Shown one piece after another: positions 44,428 through 52,034 of a DNA stretch of 64,000 nucleotides. The first letter of the stretch is position 1. Each line of letters opens with the position of its first letter. Below the pieces are notes generated by a model. It saw only the letters and a program-made list of their open reading frames with translations. It did not search any database and had not been told where the DNA came from. The position numbers were made by a program, and so were the translations under genes. The stretch lies in contig NZ_JAOAMU010000008.1 in the NCBI RefSeq assembly GCF_025154075.1, positions 62,001 to 126,000 on the forward strand. Direction: 5' to 3'. The stretch is from Chryseobacterium herbae (GTDB lineage Bacteria; Bacteroidota; Bacteroidia; Flavobacteriales; Weeksellaceae).

Positions 44428-45109
44428 ATTTGATCTTACTCAGAAGATGGCTGCGGTAGCTTTCTCCGATCGGGATTTCCTGTTCTGAGACTAAAACAAT
44501 TTTCTTGATCCCAATATTTTTGGTTTGATCCAGATTCACGATGAATGATTTATGAACGCGGACAAATCTGTCAGAAAGCTGGGTTTCCAGAGATTTAAGG
44601 GTATCCAGAACAATATATTCGTCATTTGACGTTTTGATGTTTACATAATCCTTGATGCTTTCAATGTAAAGAATATCACTAAAATTGATACGGTGCTGCT
44701 GGCCGGAAGATTTCACGAAAAAATAAGATTCTTCATTGTTTTCAGAAAAGGAAAAACGGTCCTGCGCTTTCACTGCACTTTTATAGAAACGGTCAAAAGA
44801 AACCGGCTTCAGAAGATAGTCGATAATATTGTGCTCATACCCTTCCAGCGCGTACTCGGAATAGGCTGTCGTCAAAATGTATTTTTTCTTTTCCCCGACA
44901 ATTTTCATGAAATTAATCCCTGAAAGTTCAGGCATCTGAATATCCAGAAAGATCAGATCCGCCTCATTGTTTTGTATATATTCCAATGCCAGAATAGGAT
45001 TTTCCGCAGAGAAAACCAGTTCTAAAAAAGGAATTTTTCTTACGTAGTTTTCCAGCAGCGATATCGCCAGTGGCTCGTCATCTACAATGATGCATTTAAT
45101 CGTTTTCAT
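44426..45109 (-). CDS. LytTR-family response regulator
   Basis: 227 aa. The receiver domain has Asp10/Asp11 (VDDEP), phosphoacceptor Asp56 (FLDIQMP) and the conserved Lys in LLKPVSF. The C-terminal LytTR DNA-binding domain spans about 128-225 (FVKSSGQQHRINFSDILYIESIKDYVNIKT). Its start overlaps the sensor gene by 14 bp, so the pair is coupled. The divergent outer-membrane barrel gene at 46274 is a natural candidate target, since this arrangement recurs in Bacteroidota. Confidence 0.92.
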   Translation of the reverse strand: MKTIKCIIVDDEPLAISLLENYVRKIPFLELVFSAENPILALEYIQNNEADLIFLDIQMPELSGINFMKIVGEKKKYILTTAYSEYALEGYEHNIIDYLLKPVSFDRFYKSAVKAQDRFSFSENNEESYFFVKSSGQQHRINFSDILYIESIKDYVNIKTSNDEYIVLDTLKSLETQLSDRFVRVHKSFIVNLDQTKNIGIKKIVLVSEQEIPIGESYRSHLLSKIK

Positions 45110-46112
45110 AAGGGAAAATAATTCTTAAATCTACAATAAATTCAGATTCCAGGTCTTTTATATAGAGCTCATGTTTCTTCGGATACAGAATTTCCAGCCT
45201 CTTTTTTACGTTTTCAATTCCAATGCCGGACGCTGTATCTTTCATCCTTTGATTTTTATAATTATGGAGGTAAAAATGAAGAACTTTATTGTCATCCGAC
45301 ACTTTTAATACAAATCCTTTTTCCCTGAAATCTCCGTGTTTAAAAGCATTTTCCACAAACGGAACCAACAGCATGGGTGAAATATTGATTTTAGGATGAT
45401 TGATATTCTTTTCAATAACCAGAAGCTCTGGATTTTTGATTCTGAGTTTTTCCAGACCGATCAAGCTTTCAATATAACCTATTTCCTTATCCAGACTAAT
45501 GACATCTTTTTCAAGATCTTTGGTGCTGTACCTCAGCAGTTCGCTCAGTTTTTCAATGGCAGGAAGTGCTTTATCCGAATTCTGATACACCAGGGAATAG
45601 ATGTTATTCAAAGAATTAAAAATAAAATGAGGATTGATCTGGGTTTTCAGGGCTTGAAGCTGGGCATGTTTTCTTTCTTCAATAAGTCTGGTACGCTCTG
45701 CTTCAACTTTAAAATAATACTTAAAGAACCACAAGTTTGTACTCACAAAAACCGTTAAGCTAGAATAATAAATGTTGTCATAAAAATAGTACAGAAAAGT
45801 CGTTCCCTCTGCGTAATTTCTCAAGCCTGTCAGCGCCGGAAGCAACAGTTCTTCCGTTGAATATCTGAAAAGCACGAAAATAAATACACCCACAAAAAAA
45901 CCGATGATCATCATGTAGAACTTCTTGGGATTGAAAAACCTTGGTGCCACGAAAAAATAATTGGCGTAAAAACCAAGGAAATTGGCAATGAAGATGGTGA
46001 CATCCAAAACATCAAGACCAGATTTACTGTATACTGCCCTGGAAAGGAGGCCATTAAAAATCATCAGTAGCCAATAAAAAACGTGCAGGAGGAGAACTTG
46101 TTTTTGCTTCAT
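45096..46112 (-). CDS. LytS-type sensor histidine kinase
   Basis: 338 aa from the ATG at 46112 (an in-frame TTG two codons upstream lies inside the -7 box and is unlikely). Four transmembrane helices fill residues about 5-150, with no large sensor domain. The His-kinase block is QINPHFIFNSLNNIYSL, and the ATPase domain has PFVENAFKHG and GIGIENVKKRLE. TAAATTTG at 46123-46116 (minus) ends four bases before the ATG, so the message may be leaderless. Confidence 0.9.
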   Translation of the reverse strand: MKQKQVLLLHVFYWLLMIFNGLLSRAVYSKSGLDVLDVTIFIANFLGFYANYFFVAPRFFNPKKFYMMIIGFFVGVFIFVLFRYSTEELLLPALTGLRNYAEGTTFLYYFYDNIYYSSLTVFVSTNLWFFKYYFKVEAERTRLIEERKHAQLQALKTQINPHFIFNSLNNIYSLVYQNSDKALPAIEKLSELLRYSTKDLEKDVISLDKEIGYIESLIGLEKLRIKNPELLVIEKNINHPKINISPMLLVPFVENAFKHGDFREKGFVLKVSDDNKVLHFYLHNYKNQRMKDTASGIGIENVKKRLEILYPKKHELYIKDLESEFIVDLRIIFPYEND

Positions 46113-46248
46113 GTCCAAATTTAAGCTTCATAAGTTTTAAATTCCTATACATTTCCGACGAAACCCGTTTTTTTTCCGATGAAAATATTTTGAGCGGATT
46201 AATCTGTGCTGAAATCTAAACGCCATTTCATACAAAGAAGTTTGAAAA

Positions 46249-46256
46249 TACCTTTG
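46249..46256 (+). promoter_or_regulatory. -7 element of the outer-membrane barrel gene
   Basis: TACCTTTG fits TAnnTTTG and ends 17 bp before the ATG at 46274. The -33 side is weak, which would suit a promoter that depends on an activator such as the neighbouring LytTR regulator. Confidence 0.4.
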
Positions 46257-46273
46257 GACCAAGATTTTAAACT

Positions 46274-48394
46274 ATGAAACTGAAATATATCCTTATCAGC
46301 ACTTTCTTATCAGCCGCGTTATCTGCACAGATTCAAAAAGACAGTATCCGGCATGTGGAGCAGATCAATCTTTTGGTCAAGAAAAAACTCCTTGAAAGAA
46401 AAGCAGACCGCCTTATCTTTAACGTAGAAGCATCGATAGCTTCTCAGGGAATGGACGCAACAGAAACCCTTGCCAATGTTCCTATGCTGAAAGTAGATGA
46501 AAACATGGGTTCTATTTCAATTACCGGAAAAAGCAGTGTGAACGTAATGATCAACGGAAGAATGCTGAACCTTTCGGGAAATGCTCTTTTGAATTATCTG
46601 AAATCCATCCGTTCAGAAAATATCTCAAAAATAGAAGTCATCACCACACCTCCTTCGAAATATGAAGCTCAGGGAAACAGCGGACTCATTAATATTATCC
46701 TGAAAAAGAATCCGAATTTAGGGTTTAGTGGAAATATCAATTCGAACCTCATCCAAAGAAGTTATTCCGGCTTCAGTTCCAATGGTTCACTTAATTATCA
46801 GACCGAAAAATTCAGCAGCAGTTTGAAACTTACCTATTATGATTCAGCCAAGCGTACCGACGAAAATTACAATATTATCGGAGCTTCCCAAAACTACAGC
46901 AACTCCATCCGGAAAGATATGTGGAAGGAACTGACTCCAATCCTTAATCTATCTTATAAAATCGGTAAAAACGCTGAGATCGGAATGGAATACATCTATG
47001 CTCATCAAAAATCTGGGATGGATATCGTGAATACCACAAAGAATATTGACGCCAATCACAAGGAAGAAAGCCTTTTAACCAACACTTTCCACCGTGAAAA
47101 ACTTCCTACTCATACCTTAAGCGCGTATTATGACCTAAAGCTGGATTCATTGGGTAAAAAACTGAGCATTGCAGGAAATTTTTATAAGAGCAATTCTGAT
47201 ACGGAAGTGAATTTTTCTACCATTACACTTTCAGATCATTCCGTTCAGGATGTAAAAACAACGTCTCTGATTTCGCCACAGATCTTTTCTGCTCAGGCTG
47301 ATCTGGAACTTCCATTCTCTTTCGGAACCCTTGAAACCGGACTGAAGTTTAATCAGTTTAAAAACAGTTCGGACATTCAATATTTTAACCTGAATGGCGG
47401 ACAATATGTTCCGGATCTTTCAAGAGCTAATCTGTTCACGTATCAGGAAGAAAATTATGCCGCATATTTCAGTTATGCCAAAACATTCGGGGAGCACTGG
47501 GAAACCAAGGCTAGTCTTCGCTACGAACATACGAATGCAGAAAGTTCCACTCCTTCTTCCAATTCAGAAAATAAGTACAATTATGGCCAATGGTTTCCTT
47601 CCGCTTATGTTTCGTATAAAGAAGATAAAAATGTATTCAGTTTTTCCTATTCCAGGAGGATCAACCGCCCGAGTATGGGTAATCTTAACCCATTTCGCTG
47701 GTACTCCAATCCATATTCTTATTCTTCAGGAAATCCTTTACTGACACCGGCTTACATCAATAACTGGGAATTGGGATATACCTTTAACAATAAGTTTTCA
47801 ACCAGTGTTTATTATCTGAGAATGAAAAATGCATTCGGGCAAATCTCTGCCATTGATGATATTTCACAGATTTCAACCTACCTGAACTATTACAACAATA
47901 ATTTCTGGGGTCTTAATGCCTCTTATACGGATACTTTTTTCAAATTCTGGGAAAGCAGCATCTCGATGAATGCCTCGCTTCAGAATTCATCTGTATTCAA
48001 TGTTGATGCGGAAACTCAGAAAGGAAGTTCGTTCAGCTATTCCATCAATAATACGTTTACTTTAAACAAAAGCAAGACGCTTGTATTCTTCCTTAACTAC
48101 AGCCACAGCCTTGCTTACAAAAATGTGAACTCTTACTTCCAGGCTTACCCGGAACTGACTTCAGGGTTAAAGGTTTCACTCATGGAAAAGAAGCTCCAGA
48201 TCAATGCAACGTTGACCAATATTTTCGCCCAGAGATACCGTGGAGAATTGTATTTCTCTGATAATACGCAATACATGAATAACTATTGGGATGGCAGAAG
48301 TTTCCGTTTAAGTGTTAATTATACTTTTGGAAGCAGCAAAAAGAAAATCAATAAAAAAAATATCAAATTTGAGGAAAAAGAAAGAGCTCAGTAA
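46274..48394 (+). CDS. Outer-membrane beta-barrel family protein (TonB-receptor-like)
   Basis: 706 aa with a signal peptide ending LSAQ (about residue 18). The plug-like part has KADRLIFNVEASIASQGMDATETLANVPML, VNVMINGRML and IEVITTPPSKYEAQGNSGLINIILKK, all typical of the outer-membrane beta-barrel family related to TonB receptors. It lacks the carboxypeptidase-like N-terminal domain that many relatives carry. The C-terminus is Lys-rich. The ligand is unknown. It faces the LytS/LytR pair and is probably controlled by it. Confidence 0.85.
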   Translation: MKLKYILISTFLSAALSAQIQKDSIRHVEQINLLVKKKLLERKADRLIFNVEASIASQGMDATETLANVPMLKVDENMGSISITGKSSVNVMINGRMLNLSGNALLNYLKSIRSENISKIEVITTPPSKYEAQGNSGLINIILKKNPNLGFSGNINSNLIQRSYSGFSSNGSLNYQTEKFSSSLKLTYYDSAKRTDENYNIIGASQNYSNSIRKDMWKELTPILNLSYKIGKNAEIGMEYIYAHQKSGMDIVNTTKNIDANHKEESLLTNTFHREKLPTHTLSAYYDLKLDSLGKKLSIAGNFYKSNSDTEVNFSTITLSDHSVQDVKTTSLISPQIFSAQADLELPFSFGTLETGLKFNQFKNSSDIQYFNLNGGQYVPDLSRANLFTYQEENYAAYFSYAKTFGEHWETKASLRYEHTNAESSTPSSNSENKYNYGQWFPSAYVSYKEDKNVFSFSYSRRINRPSMGNLNPFRWYSNPYSYSSGNPLLTPAYINNWELGYTFNNKFSTSVYYLRMKNAFGQISAIDDISQISTYLNYYNNNFWGLNASYTDTFFKFWESSISMNASLQNSSVFNVDAETQKGSSFSYSINNTFTLNKSKTLVFFLNYSHSLAYKNVNSYFQAYPELTSGLKVSLMEKKLQINATLTNIFAQRYRGELYFSDNTQYMNNYWDGRSFRLSVNYTFGSSKKKINKKNIKFEEKERAQ

Positions 48395-48464
48395 TTGTTT
48401 TTGTTGGCTCATTATCAAAACTTTGATTGTATAAAATATACCTTTTGATTTTTAACCGTTTTTT

Positions 48465-48594
48465 TTAACATTAAGATAAATGAAGGACGTAAGGCTAGTT
48501 AAGAAAAAATCAAATGATTTTTTAAGTTGCACGTCTTAAAGCGAAGCTAAAAACTTAATGTTCTTAAAAGCTTAACAGAATCTTAATGGTTTAA
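48465..48594. repeat. Dispersed inverted-end repeat, copy B
   Basis: About 130 bp. Right end ATCTTAATGGTTTAA (48580-48594), left end TTAACATTAAGAT (48465-48477), a degraded mirror of it. The interior GTTAAGAAAAAATCAAAT is nearly the same as in copy C (reverse strand). It lies in the 386-bp gap between two convergent outer-membrane genes. This gap also holds a CTGATTAATCTGTGTG repeat (48630-48665) related to 6211-6240. Confidence 0.65.
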
Positions 48595-48731
48595 ATTTTT
48601 ACTCTCGCAGATGAACGAGCAAAAGTGAAAAATCTGCATCATCTGATTAATCTGTGTGAAATTTTAAAATGATGTGATCTCTATCCATTTCCAAGTTTGC
48701 AATTAATCCTTTTTGCTATTCACCCAAACAA

Positions 48732-48760
48732 AAAAAACAGAGAACCATTCTCTGTTTTTT
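48732..48760. terminator. Hairpin terminator of the large TonB receptor gene
   Basis: AAAAAACAGAGAA (48732-48744) pairs with TTCTCTGTTTTTT (48748-48760) around CCA. A-run and T-run flanks allow use in both directions. It lies 20 bp past the stop of the minus-strand receptor. Confidence 0.85.
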
Positions 48761-48780
48761 TGTTTTATCTTATTTGTTTT

Positions 48781-51525
48781 TTAAAATTTAAATTCTACTC
48801 TCGCGAAAACAAATCGTCCTCCTATTCCGTATTGCGAAACCTGTCTGGAATACACAAACTGGTTATCCGCCGTCAATGAACTGATGTTGGGACTTTTGGA
48901 AGGCAATACATTAAATATATTATTACTTCCCACCGTCGCTGAAATGTTTTTGTTGAAATCATAGCCTACGGAAAGATCTGTCACAAAGCGGTCATTTAAA
49001 ATGAAATGTTCTCTGCTTTCCTTAATTCCGTCAAAGTTGGCATCCAGTACATCCGCATCCGTCACTTTTCCAAAGTAGGAATTTCTAAGAGCAACCGTAA
49101 GCGCGGAGAATTTCAATGTATTGGCTAGCGTAGCTTTGATACGGGGTACGGCTTCTTCAAAATACACTCTGTTAGGTTCGGAGAAGTAATTATCAATCTG
49201 GCTTACCAGCTTTGGCGAGGCGTGAATATCTCCCACTCTTCTGGTCTGATTCAGATTAAGTCCTAAATTATTCTCCAAAGATATTCCCTCCGAAATTCTT
49301 GTATTCTGCGAAACGGTGATATCCAATCCTTTGGTCTGGGAATCTACTGCATTAGCAAAGAAATTCGCGGCACTGGCTCTCGCAAGATCGAAAGCTCCCT
49401 GAAGAACCGCCTGGTCTGATCCCGCTTCAAAATCTCCGTTAGGACGATAGAACAAATCTGTAAGTACCACTCTATCCTTGATCTTTATCAGATAGGCATC
49501 CGCTGTAAACACCAGACTTAAAGCCGGAATCTTCCACGTAATTCCCGTACTGTAAGACTGCGAAGTTTCCTGTTTCAGTTTTGGAATTCCCAGTGCTTGA
49601 GCTGCTTCGGAATTATTTCTGAAAGTTCCCACCTGCGTAGTCTGCCCCTGCTGGATCAGTGTAGAGGTAGAACTATAATAGATCTGTGCTAAAGAAGGGG
49701 CTCTGAATCCTGTGGAAACGGCTCCTCTCCAGTTGAAATTTTTCGCCAGCTTGACATTCGTAGCCAATTTATAATTAAAGGTAGAACCGAAGTCTGAATA
49801 ATTTTCAAAACGTACCGCTCCTTCCAGCAACCACCAATCCGTTGGTTCAATCTCAACATCTGCGTACGCCGCTACACTGTTTCGGCTTCCTGAAACGGCA
49901 TTATCCGGGCTAAAACCTGGAAATACCTGCGAACCGGCAGGTCTTGTAACTCCGAAAAAATCCTTAACCAACTCATTCTCTGGGGTAGCAGCAGTTACTA
50001 CACGTCCGAAAATATCATAGGAAACATAGGAATTTTCATTTCCAGCATTCACTTTATAGTTTTCATGGCGGTATTCTCCTCCGAAAGCTACATTTAACCC
50101 GTGAAGGACATCATATTTTTTGGAGAAATCCAGATTCAGGGTATTTTGTGAAAACTCAGATCCTCCTGCTTTAAAAGTTCTCGGTGAATTGTCACCCAGA
50201 GATGCATTAAATGTATTAACCACCCCAAAATTAAAAGCATTCTTCCCGAAAATATTACTTAAATCTACATTCCAGCCATTCCATTTTCCTTTGATTCCTC
50301 CGGCTAAGGAATAATCATTCACATTGGCTTCTATTTGTGGTAAATATCCATTAGGAGTAATGGCATTGATGTTTCTTTCCGTATTTGGAAGACGGAAAAA
50401 TCCTCCGGCATTTCCCAAACGGTAGCTGTAGCCTCCAAAGGAATACACTTTCCAGTCTTCATTCACAGGAATTTCAGAGTTGAAAAAAAGCTGTCCCGAC
50501 TGAAGTTTAGACTGCCCTGCTCTCAGGCTGAAATCTTTTCTTTCTAAGCCTCTGTAATTAAGCTCCTGATCCGTAAAATCTTTTCCTAACAAGCCCTGCA
50601 AATCAGCAATACTGCTGGCATTCGATATCTTAGTCTTGAAATCCTGTGAAAAATAATCAACCTGCGATGCGTACTGCTTGACTGTATTAATAATTTGCTG
50701 GCTGTTGGCGGTATTGGTAATATTCTTATACAATCCATCGATATTGACACCATCCTGCAATGCCCTGTAATTAATGGCATTATAGGCATTAAAAATATCT
50801 CCCTGACGCACACCCGCCCTTGAATACGGATCACGGTATTGTACAGAACCTGTTACATTAATAAATCCTTTCTCCCCAATTTTCGCTCCGTAGTTCAGAT
50901 CTGCAGAGATGGTCTGTCCGTCTACTCCTCCGGAAAAATTATTGGCAACTGATGAAGCGTATCCGCCCAGGAAAACCTGTCCTGAAAGTCCAAGTCTTCT
51001 TTTAAGTCCTAAATTCACGACGCCTGCAATGGCATCGGAACCGTATTGTGCAGAAGCTCCATCTCGTAAGACTTCAATCTTTTCCAATGCAAATGCTGGA
51101 ATAGCATTAAGATCTGTTCCCACTGAACCTCTTCCCGGAGTCAATGTAACATTGATAAGAGAAGACTGATATCTCCTTTTTCCGTTAAGCAGGACCAGAA
51201 CCTGATCCGGGCCAAGTCCTCTGAGAAGGGCCGGATCTACAAAATCGGTTCCATCGTTCACGGTATGTGAAGTGGAAGAAAATGACGGCACCACATAGTT
51301 GAGGGCCTGACTGATATTGTTAACAGGACTTTGTCTTAAGATTTTTGAGATATTGATGATATCTACCGGTACCGGAGTATCTGTAAGAGATCTTCCTGAT
51401 CCTCTTGATCCCAGAATTACCACATCATCTATCTTTTTGGATGATGTAGAATCCGACTGTCCAAAGTAAAATGCTGATATAAATGCTGCCGAAGCTATGA
51501 TTGTTTTTTTCTCGAAATTGCGCAT
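48781..51525 (-). CDS. TonB-dependent outer-membrane receptor under SAM-type control
   Basis: 914 aa with a signal peptide (to about residue 22, FYFGQ). The plug domain has DDVVILGSRGSGRSLTDTPVPVDII, LLRGLGPDQVLVLLNGKRRYQSSL and GSDAIAGVVNLGLKRR. A long barrel follows, ending in FVFARVEFKF with a terminal Phe. It lacks a carboxypeptidase-like or STN domain. The 315-nt leader contains a SAM-I-like aptamer and a short ORF with two cysteine codons, so the substrate may be methionine, a sulfur compound or a related cobalamin-type nutrient. This is inference from the leader only. Confidence 0.87.
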   Translation of the reverse strand: MRNFEKKTIIASAAFISAFYFGQSDSTSSKKIDDVVILGSRGSGRSLTDTPVPVDIINISKILRQSPVNNISQALNYVVPSFSSTSHTVNDGTDFVDPALLRGLGPDQVLVLLNGKRRYQSSLINVTLTPGRGSVGTDLNAIPAFALEKIEVLRDGASAQYGSDAIAGVVNLGLKRRLGLSGQVFLGGYASSVANNFSGGVDGQTISADLNYGAKIGEKGFINVTGSVQYRDPYSRAGVRQGDIFNAYNAINYRALQDGVNIDGLYKNITNTANSQQIINTVKQYASQVDYFSQDFKTKISNASSIADLQGLLGKDFTDQELNYRGLERKDFSLRAGQSKLQSGQLFFNSEIPVNEDWKVYSFGGYSYRLGNAGGFFRLPNTERNINAITPNGYLPQIEANVNDYSLAGGIKGKWNGWNVDLSNIFGKNAFNFGVVNTFNASLGDNSPRTFKAGGSEFSQNTLNLDFSKKYDVLHGLNVAFGGEYRHENYKVNAGNENSYVSYDIFGRVVTAATPENELVKDFFGVTRPAGSQVFPGFSPDNAVSGSRNSVAAYADVEIEPTDWWLLEGAVRFENYSDFGSTFNYKLATNVKLAKNFNWRGAVSTGFRAPSLAQIYYSSTSTLIQQGQTTQVGTFRNNSEAAQALGIPKLKQETSQSYSTGITWKIPALSLVFTADAYLIKIKDRVVLTDLFYRPNGDFEAGSDQAVLQGAFDLARASAANFFANAVDSQTKGLDITVSQNTRISEGISLENNLGLNLNQTRRVGDIHASPKLVSQIDNYFSEPNRVYFEEAVPRIKATLANTLKFSALTVALRNSYFGKVTDADVLDANFDGIKESREHFILNDRFVTDLSVGYDFNKNISATVGSNNIFNVLPSKSPNISSLTADNQFVYSRQVSQYGIGGRFVFARVEFKF

Positions 51526-51632
51526 GTGTTTTCTATTTTTTTATTACTGACTGTTGGTTTGATTTCAGGCCATAGTTTTTCCGCAACCTATTTTTTAGGT
51601 CACTGTAAAAGCCGGAATATTTAAATTATTTT

Positions 51633-51713
51633 TTAAAGAAGTCTAGAAACAACAACACATGCGCATGTGAAAATGGCATGAAAAGAGGTCAGAATAACGA
51701 AGTGATACTTCAT
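51633..51713 (-). other. 26-codon leader ORF with Cys-Ala-Cys
   Basis: ATG at 51713 opens MKYHFVILTSFHAIF, then TCACVVVSRLL and stop at 51635-51633. It lies between the SAM-I-like aptamer and the receptor ATG (108 nt downstream). A small hairpin ACCTA/TAGGT (51586-51600) follows. The C-terminal V-V-V-S-R-L-L resembles the end of the acnB leader ORF (V-V-L-P-R-Q-L). The hydrophobic core and paired Cys codons fit a regulatory leader peptide. No Shine-Dalgarno site. Confidence 0.45.
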
Positions 51714-51840
51714 GATCTGAGAAACGAAAATTTAAATTGGTCTTGTGGTTTCCCTTGTCTTTAAACATTGATTTTATTTTTAAAACAAAAATGTCAAGAT
51801 GGGGAGAAAATAGAGAATAAACATTTTTTCCGGGCATACC

Positions 51841-51910
51841 GGCTTATCTATTTCAGCACCTTGCTTGTTTTTGCAGGTTGCTATCCCATCTATGAGATTC
51901 TTGATAATTA
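51841..51910 (-). promoter_or_regulatory. SAM-I-like riboswitch with minimal P2
   Basis: On the minus strand: TTATCAAGA (P1 5' side, 51908-51900), a short hairpin ATCTCA-TAGA-TGGGAT (P2), AGCAACC, P3 arms ACCTGC/GCAAGGT, then GGTGCTGAAAT and AGATAAG closing P1. These are the S-box words ATCAAGA, GCAACC, AAGGTGCT and AGATAA in order. The long kink-turn P2 of classical SAM-I, with its pseudoknot, is replaced by a 16-nt hairpin. A -7 element TATCTTTG (51923-51916) places the transcript start at its 5' edge. Confidence 0.65.
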
Positions 51911-51915
51911 CGTGG

Positions 51916-51923
51916 CAAAGATA
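51916..51923 (-). promoter_or_regulatory. -7 element for the aptamer-receptor transcript
   Basis: TATCTTTG on the minus strand (CAAAGATA on plus) matches TAnnTTTG and ends about six bases before the aptamer. The -33 region is weak. Confidence 0.5.
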
Positions 51924-52034
51924 TAAATATTTCGGAATAAAAAAAATAATTGCCTAAAATTTTAACTTTTCGCAAATTTTCCCGTAACAAATTACTCTTT
52001 TTTACGTCTAACAAGAGAGTAGTAAAAAAACATT

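Noticed and set aside
51643..51837. 64-codon minus-strand frame in the receptor leader
   Set aside because: It overlaps the better leader ORF in another frame, has no recognisable features and starts inside the tail of the aptamer.
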